This document shows positions 1-7,959 of a stretch of 28,987 nucleotides of DNA, piece by piece. Position 1 is the stretch's first letter. The number at the start of each line of letters is the position of its first letter. The position numbers and the translations under genes are program-made. The DNA lies in assembly GCA_910587145.1 (NCBI GenBank), contig CAJUMH010000033.1, positions 1-28,987 of the forward strand, written 5' to 3'. Source of the DNA: an uncultured Ruthenibacterium sp. GTDB lineage: Bacteria; Bacillota; Clostridia; Oscillospirales; Ruminococcaceae. Below the pieces are notes generated by a model. That model did no database searches. It saw only the letters and a program-made list of their open reading frames with translations, and was not told the origin of the DNA.

Positions 1-1017
1 GCCGCCGCCCCCGCCGCCGGAGCCGTCCGGCCGTTTTACCGTTACCGTCGCGCTCTGCGTGCCCTGCGTAAAGGTGAATACGCGTTCATGCGGCACCTCC
101 ACCAGAACGCCGAACGTGCCGCCGGGCGCGCGCACCTCCACGGGCACGCCGTCCAGCAGCAGCGGCTGCGCCGGGTCGGAGGTTCCCATCAAAAAGCATT
201 TGTCCGTGTAGATCACCGCACCGTCCTGGGGATAGGAGACCGAAAGCGACGCCTTTGGCGTATAGTTCAGCAGCGTGGGGCGCTCACCGCTCTTGTTCAG
301 CGCGCTTGCCATCGTGCTGAACACCTCCGGCTGCGCCTGACATTGGGCGTAATCGAACACCACGCCCGCATAATCCTGCCGCAGCGTGGCAAAAAACAGC
401 GAGGAGGGTTCCTGAAACGCCGTTTCGTTTGCATTGAACACCGACCGGCCCGTATCGGCGCTGTACAGCGCGCCGTTCACCGTATACACGCCCGCGACGG
501 CATAGCGCTCCTGTAAGCGCCGCATGGCCTTTTCCCAATCGGCGTTGCCGCCCGCGTCCGGCGTAACAGCGTAAACGGCCATCCCCTCCGCCGAGGCCTG
601 CTCGCACAGCGCGCGCAACGGGTCGTAGCGGGAAAACAGCGTATCGCCCTTTTGTGCGCCGGGCCAGGTTTCGTACACGGGATCGCAAAAGCCCACGCCC
701 GAAAGCCGGTCGCCCGCCACATCCAGCAAAATGGCGTTCATCCCATGCGCCTTGGCGCTGGCAATGGCGTCGGCAAACAGCGCATTCAGCGTCTGCGGGC
801 TGCTGAGCGCAAGCCCGCCCGCCGTAGTGGGATATTCCTGCGCAATGCGCAGGCCGTACAGCATACCCTGCGGCGGCATCGCGCTGGGCTGATTTTTGTT
901 CATCGCGCGCGGACGCAGCAGCCACACGCCTGCGCCCACCGCCGCCGCGATGAGCAAAACGGCTATTACAGCAAGGATAACAATGCGCCGAATGCGCCGG
1001 TTGCGTTTTGCGCGCAT
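1..1017 (-). CDS. Membrane-anchored exported protein, possible TIM-barrel glycosidase-like domain (3' end off window)
   Basis: The frame is open from an ATG at 1017 to the window edge (339 codons, no stop), so the C-terminus is missing. An AAAGGAGG ribosome site lies just upstream of the ATG. The protein has a short basic N-terminus (MRAKRNRRIRRI), one hydrophobic segment at about residues 11-33, and then an extracytoplasmic region. Residues about 75-260 alternate hydrophobic strands and helices (for example NAILLDVAGD and GMAVYAVTPD), as in TIM-barrel-like putative glycoside hydrolases. About residues 270-333 (YTDKCFLMGTSDP, DGVPVEV, GTFGVLVEVP) resemble a beta-sandwich accessory domain like those in bacterial cell-wall amidases and glucodextranase domain B. 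The visible part ends in a Gly-rich linker, so another domain probably follows. A cell-envelope role is inferred; no catalytic residues are assigned. Confidence 0.75.
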   Translation of the reverse strand, partial: MRAKRNRRIRRIVILAVIAVLLIAAAVGAGVWLLRPRAMNKNQPSAMPPQGMLYGLRIAQEYPTTAGGLALSSPQTLNALFADAIASAKAHGMNAILLDVAGDRLSGVGFCDPVYETWPGAQKGDTLFSRYDPLRALCEQASAEGMAVYAVTPDAGGNADWEKAMRRLQERYAVAGVYTVNGALYSADTGRSVFNANETAFQEPSSLFFATLRQDYAGVVFDYAQCQAQPEVFSTMASALNKSGERPTLLNYTPKASLSVSYPQDGAVIYTDKCFLMGTSDPAQPLLLDGVPVEVRAPGGTFGVLVEVPHERVFTFTQGTQSATVTVKRPDGSGGGGGG

Positions 1018-1123
1018 GAGCGGGAGCCTCCTTTTTTGATCTGAAATGCCGGCGGGCCGCAGGAAGGGCCGCGCGGCCCGCCGAATAAGCTTTTTCCGGC
1101 CTTCCCCTTTTTTCTGCAAAATC

Positions 1124-1132
1124 AGTATACCA
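1124..1132 (-). promoter_or_regulatory. Probable extended -10 promoter of the leftward exported-protein gene
   Basis: On the minus strand TGGTATACT is an extended -10 element (TG-N-TATACT), about 110 bases upstream of the ATG at 1017. I see no good -35 hexamer. It is divergent from the rightward promoter at 1180-1208. Confidence 0.4.
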
Positions 1133-1179
1133 CAAAACAGGGCATTTTGTATAGCGGGCGGGAAGATCCATCTTTCTTT

Positions 1180-1208
1180 TTGCAAAAGATGTGGTATCAT
1201 AGTATTAT
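1180..1208 (+). promoter_or_regulatory. Sigma-A-type promoter for the oligoendopeptidase gene
   Basis: TTGCAA (1180-1185), a 17-base spacer and TATTAT (1203-1208). It sits in a local AT-rich patch. The predicted start near 1215 gives a leader of about 235 bases that contains the whole 49-bp repeat block before the gene at 1449. Confidence 0.6.
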
Positions 1209-1240
1209 GTCAAATGCGCTGCGCTTTGCCCTCCCCGCAC

Positions 1241-1368
1241 GGATGTGCTTCCCCGGGCGGGAGCATCCACGCCGGATCCCGCCCCGCGCGGATGCGTTTC
1301 CCCTGGCGGGAGCATCCACGCCGGATCCCGCCCCGCGCGGATGCGTTTCCCCGGGCGGGAGGGCGGCG
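1241..1368 (+). repeat. 49-bp GC-rich tandem repeat, about 2.6 copies, in the peptidase leader
   Basis: The block GAGCATCCACGCCGGATCCC occurs at 1261 and 1310, and GATGYGYTTCCCC at 1242, 1291 and 1340, giving a 49-base period. Copies differ at only a few bases, such as CCCCGGGCGG versus CCCCTGGCGG. Each full unit can fold as a hairpin with GGCGGGA pairing to TCCCGCC, and GCATCC/GGATGC pairs allow alternative folds between units. The period is not a multiple of three and no gene start precedes it, so it is a non-coding leader or intergenic repeat. Confidence 0.85.
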
Positions 1369-1448
1369 GGTGTTCGCGGCGTGCCGCGAAACAGACAAAC
1401 GCAGAGCGTCAAAGCTGCAGAGCAGTAATCGCAGAGGAGTGTTTTTGC

Positions 1449-3152
1449 ATGAAATTTTCCGAAATGCCCTACGAGCGCCCGGATCTTGAGGCGGCGAAGG
1501 CGCAGTGCGCCGCGCTGTGCGGCCGCATTGCCGGGGCGCAAAACGCGCAGGAGGCGCTTGCCGCCGCCAGAGAATTCGACGAAATGAGCCGTCACCTTGA
1601 GACGATGGCGGTTCTTGCCTCGATCCGCCACACCATCAATACGCGCGATGCGTTTTACGAGGCCGAACAGGATTTCTTCGACGCCAACGGCCCTGCGCTG
1701 AGCGAGGCGCAGCTGAACGTGGCGCGCGCGCTGCTGGCCTCGCCGCTGCGCCCGCAGCTGGAGCAGGCGCTGGGAACGCTCGCGTTTGAAAAAATGGAAG
1801 TGAATGTAAAGGCCTCCAGCCCCGATGTGCTGGAGCTGATGGCCGAGGAGAACGCGCTCGTTACGGCGTATGACAAGCTGTACGCATCGGCGCAGATCGC
1901 ATTCGACGGCAAAAAGAATACCGTCAGCCAGATGGGCCGGTACAAGCAGAGCCCCCGGCGCGCCGTGCGCAAGGCGGCATATGAGGCCGAGGGCGCGTGG
2001 TTCGATTCCCACCGGGCCGAGCTGGACGAAATATACGACAAGCTTGTAAAAAACCGCACCGCGCAGGCAAAAAAGCTGGGATATGAAAACTATATTCCCC
2101 TCGGCGCCATCCGCATGCAGCGTGTGGGCTATACGCTCGGCGATATGGCCGCGTACCGCGCGCAGATCAAACGGGACGTTGTGCCCGTTGTCGCGCGGCT
2201 GAAGGCAATCCAGTATGCGCGCACCGGCACAGCCGATCCCAAATTCTACGACGACATGTTTTTCTTCGCCGACGGCAACGCCGCGCCGCACGGCACCTCC
2301 GAAGAGATCCTGGCCGCGGGCAGGGCGATGTATCACGAGCTGAGCCGCGAAACGGCCGATTTTATTGATGTGATGTTTGAAAACGAGCTGTTCGACGTGC
2401 TTTCGAAAGAGGGCAAGGCCCCGGGCGGCTACTGCACCGGCCTGCCGGATTACAGGGTGCCGTTTATTTTTTCAAACTTCAACGGCACCTCCGACGATGT
2501 GGATGTGCTGACGCACGAGGCGGGGCACGCGTTTGCCGATTTTGTCGCGGCGCAGAAGGATTTGCCGAACGTGCTGCGCTCCCCGGGCCTCGAAAGCTGC
2601 GAGATCCACTCCATGTCGATGGAGTTTTTAACGGCGCAGCATCACGAAAAATTTTTCGGTGCGGATACGCCCAAGTACGAGCTTTCGCACGCCGAGGACG
2701 CGCTGTTCTTTTTGCCCTACGGCACGATGGTAGACGAGTTCCAGCACCTTGTGTATGCAAACCCCTGCTGGACGCCCGGCGAGCGCAACGCCGCGTGGGC
2801 CAGGCTGGAACGCGAATACCGCCCGTGGCTCGATTTCGCAGATCTGCCGTTTTACGGGCGCGGCGCGGGCTGGCAGCGGCAGCTGCATATTTATGAATGC
2901 CCGTTCTATTATATCGATTACTGTCTTGCGCAAACGGTGGCGCTGCAGTTCTTCACCGCCTCCCTGCGCGATTGGCCGGACGCGTGGCGGCGCTATCTTG
3001 CGCTTGTGAACGAGGCCGGCTGCAAAACCTATCCGGGCCTTGTTGCCGCAGCCGGATTTGAAAGCCCCTTTGTGCCCGGCACGATGAAGAAGCTGGCCGA
3101 AGCCGTGGGCGCGTGGGTGGAAGCGCAGAACGCAAAGCTGGCCGCACGGTAA
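1449..3152 (+). CDS. Oligoendopeptidase F-type zinc metallopeptidase (M3B family)
   Basis: A cytoplasmic M3-family peptidase that hydrolyses short peptides, probably in intracellular peptide turnover. The 567-residue length is typical of the PepF group. The zinc-binding motif HEAGH is at residues 356-360, inside VLTHEAGHAF, and the third zinc ligand is probably Glu385 in CEIHSMSMEF. No signal peptide is visible. The ATG at 1449 is chosen because GAGGAG lies about 9 bases upstream. The frame stays open further left, but only by reading through the 49-bp repeat, so a start there is unlikely. The gene appears monocistronic, with its own promoter at 1180-1208 and no convincing gene before the L10 promoter. 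The substrate is not predictable from sequence; annotation as pepF is reasonable at family level. Confidence 0.93.
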   Translation: MKFSEMPYERPDLEAAKAQCAALCGRIAGAQNAQEALAAAREFDEMSRHLETMAVLASIRHTINTRDAFYEAEQDFFDANGPALSEAQLNVARALLASPLRPQLEQALGTLAFEKMEVNVKASSPDVLELMAEENALVTAYDKLYASAQIAFDGKKNTVSQMGRYKQSPRRAVRKAAYEAEGAWFDSHRAELDEIYDKLVKNRTAQAKKLGYENYIPLGAIRMQRVGYTLGDMAAYRAQIKRDVVPVVARLKAIQYARTGTADPKFYDDMFFFADGNAAPHGTSEEILAAGRAMYHELSRETADFIDVMFENELFDVLSKEGKAPGGYCTGLPDYRVPFIFSNFNGTSDDVDVLTHEAGHAFADFVAAQKDLPNVLRSPGLESCEIHSMSMEFLTAQHHEKFFGADTPKYELSHAEDALFFLPYGTMVDEFQHLVYANPCWTPGERNAAWARLEREYRPWLDFADLPFYGRGAGWQRQLHIYECPFYYIDYCLAQTVALQFFTASLRDWPDAWRRYLALVNEAGCKTYPGLVAAAGFESPFVPGTMKKLAEAVGAWVEAQNAKLAAR

Positions 3153-3232
3153 GCGGCGGGCCGCGCTGCGCGCAAAGGGGCAAGGCGTGTGCCGGTGCAA
3201 GAGCGTCTCACACAGGAAACAACAGGATAAAC

Positions 3233-3270
3233 CGCAGGGGCGCGTTCAAACCCGGAAACGCGCCCCTGCG
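3233..3270 (+). terminator. Strong stem-loop after the peptidase gene (possible terminator, no U-tract)
   Basis: A perfect 14-bp stem: CGCAGGGGCGCGTT (3233-3246) pairs with AACGCGCCCCTGCG (3257-3270) across a 10-base loop. The following bases are CCCTCTCC rather than a T-run, so it is an atypical intrinsic terminator or a 3'-end stabilising hairpin. Confidence 0.45.
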
Positions 3271-3393
3271 CCCTCTCCGCCGGCTCTCCCCAAAGCGGCT
3301 TCTCTCTTTCTTCCCTCGCCGGTTCCCTCCTTTCCCGTTTCTCGGCATTGACAAACCCGCACACCGAGGCCCTGAAAAACAGCCGCGAACGGC

Positions 3394-3422
3394 TTGACAG
3401 GCCGCGCGGCGGATGATATAAT
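3394..3422 (+). promoter_or_regulatory. Consensus sigma-A promoter of the rplJ-rplL operon
   Basis: TTGACA (3394-3399), exactly 17 bases, then TATAAT (3417-3422). Both hexamers match the consensus perfectly, as expected for a ribosomal protein operon. Confidence 0.93.
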
Positions 3423-3429
3423 ATAAAAG

Positions 3430-3565
3430 CTGTTTTCAAAGACAGCAGGTGCATGATGCATAAAGGGGCTGTTCCCGCCTGCCGAGAAACGCGAGGTCGT
3501 ACTGCAATTGGTATTGCGATGGTATGGTTTTTCGCCGCTTTCTCGCATGGGAAAGCGGCTTTTTC
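3430..3565 (+). ncRNA. Ribosomal protein L10 leader with attenuator terminator
   Basis: The leader lies between the consensus promoter and rplJ and has the features of the Firmicutes L10 leader. GCAGG at 3445-3449 pairs with CCTGC at 3478-3482 in a kink-type helix. It is followed by an intrinsic terminator, GCCGCTTTC (3534-3542) pairing with GAAAGCGGC (3551-3559), then TTTTT. In the known family, excess L10-L12 complex binds the upstream structure and favours termination, giving autogenous feedback. The call rests on position, sequence pattern and gene context; a covariance-model search was not run. Confidence 0.85.
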
Positions 3566-3598
3566 TATGCGTATCAAAAGCGAAACGAGGTGAAAAAA

Positions 3599-4111
3599 TT
3601 GCCAAGTGAGAAGATTCTGAGCGAAAAGCAGGCTTTTGTCGCCGCACTGCGCGAAAAGATGCTGGGCGCCGTGGCCGGCGTAGTCGTTGAGTACAAGGGC
3701 ATCAGCGTGGCCGAGGATACCAAGCTGCGCGCCGAGCTGCGCGAAGCAGGCGTGGAATACTCCGTTGTGAAAAACACCATGCTGCGTCTGGCTGTGAAGG
3801 ATTCCGACATCGCCGGCATGAGCGAGGCCCTCACGGGTTCCACCGCCATTGCGATCTCGAAGGAAGATCCCATCGCCGCCGCACGTATCCTGAACAAGTT
3901 TGCAGAAAGCTCCAAAAAGGGCTTTGCCCTGAAGAGCGGCTATATGGAGGGCAAGGTGCTGAGCACCGACGAGCTTTCCGCCATTGCAAAGCTGCCCGAT
4001 CACAAGGGAATGCTTTCCATGTTTGCCGGCGCGCTCACCAGCACCCTCAGCGGGCTGGCCGTTGCCATGCAGGCCTATGTGGACAAGCAGGAGGGAGAAC
4101 CGGCCGCGTAA
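3599..4111 (+). CDS. rplJ: 50S ribosomal protein L10
   Basis: L10 is the base of the ribosomal stalk: it binds 23S rRNA and anchors L7/L12 dimers. The chosen start is the TTG at 3599, preceded at correct spacing by GAGGTG (3588-3593), giving 170 residues beginning MPSEKILSEKQ, a normal L10 length. Family features include VVVEYKGISV, the RAELREAGVEYSVVKNTMLRLA core and a C-terminal helix (FAGALTSTLSGLAVAMQAY) that carries L7/L12. In-frame codons upstream run through the attenuator hairpin and have no ribosome site, so the longer reading is rejected. The gene is the first of the rplJ-rplL operon. rplK and rplA are not adjacent on the left; the L10 operon here has its own promoter. Confidence 0.96.
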   Translation: MPSEKILSEKQAFVAALREKMLGAVAGVVVEYKGISVAEDTKLRAELREAGVEYSVVKNTMLRLAVKDSDIAGMSEALTGSTAIAISKEDPIAAARILNKFAESSKKGFALKSGYMEGKVLSTDELSAIAKLPDHKGMLSMFAGALTSTLSGLAVAMQAYVDKQEGEPAA

Positions 4112-4217
4112 ATTTTTGCACGGCCGCACAGGCAGGGCCGCCTGAACCGGCGCTTTTGGTACGCGCTGCGTTTTTGGCGCCCGAGACATTACTTTATAAA
4201 AAACTGGAGGTATTATC

Positions 4218-4589
4218 ATGGCTTCTGAGAAAATCACTGCCATTCTGGACCAGATCAAGGCCCTCAGCATTCTGGAGCTGAAAGAGCTGATCGACACCTA
4301 TTGCGAAGAGTTCGGCGTTTCCGCCGTTGCGGCCGCGCCCGCTGCTTCTGCTGCCGCCGCGCCGGCCGCCGAGGAGAAGACGGAGTTCGACGTTGTGCTG
4401 GCCGAGGTTGGCGCCAACAAGATGGCCGTTATCAAAACCGTCAAGGAGGTTACCGGCCTGGGCCTGAAGGAATCCAAAGAGCTGGTGGACAACGCTCCGA
4501 AGACGCTGAAGGAGGCTGTCGCGAAGGACGCCGCCGAGGAAATGAAGAAGAAGCTGGAAGAAGCCGGCGCGAAGGTAGAGCTGAAATAA
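4218..4589 (+). CDS. rplL: 50S ribosomal protein L7/L12
   Basis: The flexible stalk protein that recruits and activates translational GTPases. Its 123 residues match the family. An N-terminal dimerisation and L10-binding region (residues about 1-34, MASEKITAILDQIKALSILE) is followed by an Ala-rich hinge (about 35-52), then the globular C-terminal domain with EKTEFDVVL, VIKTVKEVTGLGLKESKELV and EEMKKKLEEAGAKVELK. A GGAGG ribosome site precedes the ATG. It lies 106 bases after rplJ and shares its promoter; the operon ends at the hairpin at 4632-4674. Confidence 0.98.
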   Translation: MASEKITAILDQIKALSILELKELIDTYCEEFGVSAVAAAPAASAAAAPAAEEKTEFDVVLAEVGANKMAVIKTVKEVTGLGLKESKELVDNAPKTLKEAVAKDAAEEMKKKLEEAGAKVELK

Positions 4590-4631
4590 GCCTGCCCGCC
4601 AAGGCAAAATCTTCCGACGGGAGACAAAAAA

Positions 4632-4674
4632 GCCGTGCGAAGCATCCCCTTTGGGGGCGTTTCGCACGGCTTTT
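4632..4674 (+). terminator. Intrinsic terminator of the rplJ-rplL operon (bidirectional)
   Basis: GCCGTGCGAA (4632-4641) pairs with TTCGCACGGC (4661-4670), with an inner CCCCTTTGGGG hairpin, preceded by AAAAAA and followed by TTTT. The A-tract before and T-tract after allow function for the leftward spoIIR transcript too. Confidence 0.85.
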
Positions 4675-4679
4675 GCTTT

Positions 4680-5152
4680 GCCCGAAGGTTTTTGCCCGGC
4701 CCTTCTGCCGAAGCAGCGGTTTTTGCACAGCCGCCCTTTTGCCTCGGCAGGGTGAATCGGCAAATCACTGCACGCCAATCAAAATCGGCCGTACCCGCTG
4801 TGGGCTGCGAAAAGCCGCTGGCTGCATTGGGGCCGCCGCAAAAAGCAAGGCCCCTGCCGAATTTTCACAGCAGGAGCCTTCATCAAGGTGATCGCTGGCC
4901 CGCATTTATCCACCGGCCTGCTCATTCTGCACCGCCTTGCTCCAGCGTCCGTTTAACTTCCCGGCCAAAACCGGATGTGATTTTCTGCGTTTGGTTGAAT
5001 GCAGTATATTCCGCTTTTGCCTTAGCGTTTGCCGCCTGTCCGGAAACACGGCCGTTGCCCGGGAGGGCCTTGTCCCGACGGAAAGCGGGAGGCTCGTTGA
5101 TGCCGGCAGCAGGCTGTTCCTCCGGGTACGGGCGGACGCAACGGATTTTGCG
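4680..5152. other. Non-coding interval between the rplL terminator and spoIIR
   Basis: No frame here has a ribosome site, recognisable product or family motif. The open frames that cross it are antisense to, or run into, spoIIR. I see no clear promoter or RNA structure beyond scattered short inverted repeats, for example GGCAGGGG and CCCCTGCC. Confidence 0.5.
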
Positions 5153-6004
5153 TTATGCCGTTTTCTGTGCCGCTCCCGTACTTTGCGCCGGCGCTGTATT
5201 CTGTGCCGGCTCTGTGCTCTGCGCCGGCGCTGCGTCTTTCGTTGGCGCTGTACTCTGCGAAAGCGCCTCCTTCCATCCCTCCAGCAGCTCCACTGCCGCG
5301 AAGCGGAGGCGGTAGGGGCTGTGAATGGCGGTTTGCTCCGCCTGCGAATAGGCCGGGGCCTCCTCGTCTTCTTTAGACGCGGCGGGCAAACACAGCGGCG
5401 GGAACAGCACGCAGAACCAGTTTTTTCCCGCGTGCGCGCCGATCTCGATGCGCACCGCATCGTAGCGCCCGGCGGGCAGCGTAAAATCCTCGTATTCCCG
5501 CGTTTCAAAATACAGCTCCTCCAGCCGTACCGAAACCGCGTCGGCGCAGCCGTGCGCGCGCAGCGTTTCCTGCGCGATCTGCTGCAGCGCCGGCAGGCTT
5601 TGCCGCGCGGCGTTTAGCGCCTGCTGCTTTGTCTGTCCGGCGGCAAACAGCTCGCCCGCCTCGGCCAAAATCGCATCCCGCACGGCCAGCTTCAGCGCCT
5701 GATCCGCCTCGGTATCGGAATTTGCCAAAATATGCAGGCGCAGCGTATCGGCGCGCACCTCGGCGCAGGCCGACGCAAAACCCGTAAAATTGCTCAGCAC
5801 AAGCGCCAGCAGCAGCCCGGTCAGTACAGCCAGCTCGCGCCGCACGCGTCCTGCACCGTTTGCCCAGTTTTCTACAGCCGGCCCCTGCGTATGGCGCCGG
5901 CGCTCGCGCCGCGCGTGGTTCGCACAGCTCGCACGGCTTATCCGCCTCCAAAATGTACCGCACGGCGTGTTTTGCGCCGGCTGCCCAAGATCGTATTCGT
6001 TCAT
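5153..6004 (-). CDS. spoIIR: Stage II sporulation protein R (SpoIIR) with N- and C-terminal extensions
   Basis: SpoIIR is the forespore-made intercompartmental signal that triggers SpoIIGA to process pro-sigma-E in the mother cell. Diagnostic segments are LRLHILANSDTEADQALK (residues 88-105) and GRYDAVRIEIG...GKNWFCVLFPPLC (179-205). One membrane or signal segment is at about residues 58-78. The ATG at 6004 follows GGAGG at good spacing. At 283 residues it is longer than family members I know (about 200-225). A basic 56-residue segment precedes the membrane segment, and the last 33 residues form a six-residue repeat of the pattern xAPAQS/TEPAQN. The gene appears monocistronic. I could not identify a sigma-F promoter. 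Family assignment is firm; the extension function is unknown. Confidence 0.93.
   Translation of the reverse strand: MNEYDLGQPAQNTPCGTFWRRISRASCANHARRERRRHTQGPAVENWANGAGRVRRELAVLTGLLLALVLSNFTGFASACAEVRADTLRLHILANSDTEADQALKLAVRDAILAEAGELFAAGQTKQQALNAARQSLPALQQIAQETLRAHGCADAVSVRLEELYFETREYEDFTLPAGRYDAVRIEIGAHAGKNWFCVLFPPLCLPAASKEDEEAPAYSQAEQTAIHSPYRLRFAAVELLEGWKEALSQSTAPTKDAAPAQSTEPAQNTAPAQSTGAAQKTA
5155..5254 (-). repeat. Degenerate 18-nt/6-residue repeats in the 3' end of spoIIR
   Basis: The last 33 codons read as consecutive hexapeptides TAPTKD, AAPAQS, TEPAQN, TAPAQS, TGAAQK. At DNA level the motif TTCTGTGCCGGC/TTGCGCCGGCGCTG recurs. This looks like slippage or unequal-crossover expansion of an Ala/Pro/Gln tail. 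Confidence 0.75.
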
Positions 6005-6252
6005 CGTTTGCCTCCTTCTCCTTGTCGGATAGATCTGTCCGTGCCGGGGGGCCGGTTCCCGCCCGGTGTTTTCTGAAAAGGAGTGTGGGCAGCAGCGCGG
6101 CTGCTTATTCCCTTTGCCGGCGCAATTCCGGCGCCTTCCTTTCTCGGTGCGGGCAGGCCGGTTCCGTCACCGGCGCATACGGCCCTGCGGCCTTGGCGCC
6201 ACATTGCGGCCTTGCGCCTTCTTCAAAGCAAAAAAATATTTTCCCCGTCCTC
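6005..6252. other. Divergent non-coding interval between spoIIR and the MFS gene
   Basis: It holds the spoIIR ribosome site at its left end, and the MFS promoter starts just beyond its right end at 6253. Between them I see no supported gene or RNA. Confidence 0.5.
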
Positions 6253-6281
6253 TTGGCGCGGAATGCGCGGCGTGTTACAAT
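6253..6281 (+). promoter_or_regulatory. Sigma-A-type promoter of the MFS transporter
   Basis: TTGGCG (6253-6258), 17 bases, TACAAT (6276-6281). The gene starts 85 bases downstream. Confidence 0.7.
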
Positions 6282-6366
6282 AAAAATATGATGTTGGGGA
6301 AAGCCGAAACGAAGCCGGCGGCAGGCCGCCCTTCGTTCCGGCTGCCCCGGAGGGAGGCTTCCAGAT

Positions 6367-7641
6367 ATGAAGCTGAATTATAAACGCACCTTTTTCGTGG
6401 GCCTTGCCTTTATGTCCATTTGCGCGTTCTGGCAGGTGTATGACAACGCCGTATCCCTGATCCTGAAGAATACGTTCCGGGTGCGGGACAGCTATATCGG
6501 CGTGGTGTTGGCGCTGGATAACATTCTGGCGCTGTTCATGCTGCCGCTGTTCGGCAACCTCAGCGACAAAACACGTACCAGGATCGGCCGGCGCATGCCG
6601 TACATTTTGGGCGGCACGGCGATGGCGCTGGTATGCATTGTGCTGATGCCGCTGGCCGAGCGGCAGCATAATCTTGTGCTGTTCTTTGTGGGGCTGGGCC
6701 TTGTGCTGATCGCCATGGCAACCTATCGCAGCCCGGCCGTGGCGCTGATGCCCGATGTGACGCCCAAACCCCTGCGCAGCCAGGCAAACGCCGTAATCAA
6801 CCTGATGGGCGCCGTCGGCGGCATGGTGATGCTGGTGGCGATGAACATTTTTCCCATCACGGGCGAAAATCCCCGCTACGGCACAATCTTTTTTATTGAG
6901 GGCGTCATTATGGCCGTGTGCGTGGCTGTGCTGTTCTGGAAGATCCGCGAGCCGGCACTGGTCTCCGAGCGCGAACGCATCGAGGCCGAAAACGGTATTT
7001 CCGACGAGGACACCGGCGTGGTGGACGCGGGCGGGAAAATGCCGAAGGAGGTGTTCCGCAGCCTCGTTTTTATCCTTGCGAGCGTGTTTTTCTGGTATTT
7101 CGGCTATAACGCGGTAACATCCTCGTTCAGCCGCTATGCCGAGCAGGAGCTGGGCGGCAATTTTGCGCTGGTGCTGCTCATCTGCACCGTCGCCGCCATT
7201 GTCTCGTACATCCCCGTGGGCTTTATCGCGCAGCGCATCGGCCGCAAAAAAACCATCCTCATCGGAATTCTGATGCTGGCATCGGCCTTCTGCGCGGGCA
7301 TTTTTTTCCGCAGCGTTTCCCCGCTGGTGTACATCTTCTTTGCGCTGGCCGGCATGGGCTGGGCGTTTATCAACGTAAACAGCTATCCCATGGTGGTGGA
7401 GCTGAGCAAGGGCTCGGACGTGGGCAAATACACGGGCTACTACTACACGGTGTCGATGGCATCGCAGATCTTTACGCCGGTGCTTTCGAATATTCTGATG
7501 GAATACATCGGCTACCGCACACTGTTCCCCTATGCAACGTTCTTTGTACTGCTGAGCTTTGTGACGATGCTGCTGGTAAAGCACGGCGACACAAAGCCCG
7601 TGGCAAAGCGCGGGCTGGAGGCGCTGGACGCGGACGATTGA
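6367..7641 (+). CDS. Major facilitator superfamily transporter, SLC45/GPH sugar-symporter-like
   Basis: A polytopic inner-membrane transporter of 424 residues with about 12 hydrophobic segments split by a charged central loop (about residues 200-230). The loop after TM2 carries the family signature GNLSDKTRTRIGRRMPYILGG (about residues 59-79). A segment VALMPDVTPKPLRSQANAV (about 121-139) resembles sucrose:proton symporters and the glycoside-pentoside-hexuronide group, so a sugar or glycoside is the likely substrate. An AGGGAGG ribosome site precedes the ATG. It is a single-gene unit with its own promoter and terminator and no neighbouring glycosidase or regulator, so the substrate cannot be narrowed. 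Confidence 0.88.
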   Translation: MKLNYKRTFFVGLAFMSICAFWQVYDNAVSLILKNTFRVRDSYIGVVLALDNILALFMLPLFGNLSDKTRTRIGRRMPYILGGTAMALVCIVLMPLAERQHNLVLFFVGLGLVLIAMATYRSPAVALMPDVTPKPLRSQANAVINLMGAVGGMVMLVAMNIFPITGENPRYGTIFFIEGVIMAVCVAVLFWKIREPALVSERERIEAENGISDEDTGVVDAGGKMPKEVFRSLVFILASVFFWYFGYNAVTSSFSRYAEQELGGNFALVLLICTVAAIVSYIPVGFIAQRIGRKKTILIGILMLASAFCAGIFFRSVSPLVYIFFALAGMGWAFINVNSYPMVVELSKGSDVGKYTGYYYTVSMASQIFTPVLSNILMEYIGYRTLFPYATFFVLLSFVTMLLVKHGDTKPVAKRGLEALDADD

Positions 7642-7690
7642 GCACCCCGCCCGGCCGGGACCGGACAAATTGTACTGTTTGCATCAAAAA

Positions 7691-7724
7691 GCGCACAGAA
7701 GCCTCTTGGCTTTTGTGCGCTTTT
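7691..7724 (+). terminator. Intrinsic terminator of the MFS gene
   Basis: GCGCACAgAAGCC (7691-7703) pairs with GGCTTtTGTGCGC (7708-7720) around a TCTT loop, followed by TTTT and preceded by AAAAA. Confidence 0.85.
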
Positions 7725-7923
7725 CCGCAGATCGTACACTTGTCCTTGTATAAAGGACATTTGCTTATGGCAGAATGACGAACCGCAGGGCGGCGCTCTT
7801 TTGCATCCTGCACAAAAATTCTTCCCACAATACGCGCGATCCTGAGAATCCTGAACGTTTTCTTCCCCTTGATGAAAACGGATCCGGAAAGAATGTTTGT
7901 TCAAAATGCTAATAAATCAGCCA
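7725..7923. other. Non-coding interval before the microprotein promoter
   Basis: No supported gene. Minus-strand frames crossing it have no ribosome site and run through the MFS terminator into the MFS gene. Confidence 0.45.
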
Positions 7924-7952
7924 TTGACTTATGCAATTTGACGAAGTATAAT
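7924..7952 (+). promoter_or_regulatory. Near-consensus sigma-A promoter of a small transcription unit
   Basis: TTGACT (7924-7929), exactly 17 bases, TATAAT (7947-7952). It is one of the strongest-looking promoters in the window, comparable with the ribosomal operon promoter, yet it drives only a 32-codon gene. Confidence 0.88.
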
Positions 7953-7959
7953 AGATTTG

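Noticed and set aside
1197..2336. A 379-codon minus-strand frame opposite the peptidase gene
   Set aside because: Antisense shadow crossing the 49-bp repeat and the promoter; no ribosome site.
7725..7904. Minus-strand Cys-rich frame (for example YKDKCTICGKAHKS) downstream of the MFS gene
   Set aside because: No ribosome site, and the frame runs through the MFS terminator hairpin into the MFS gene.
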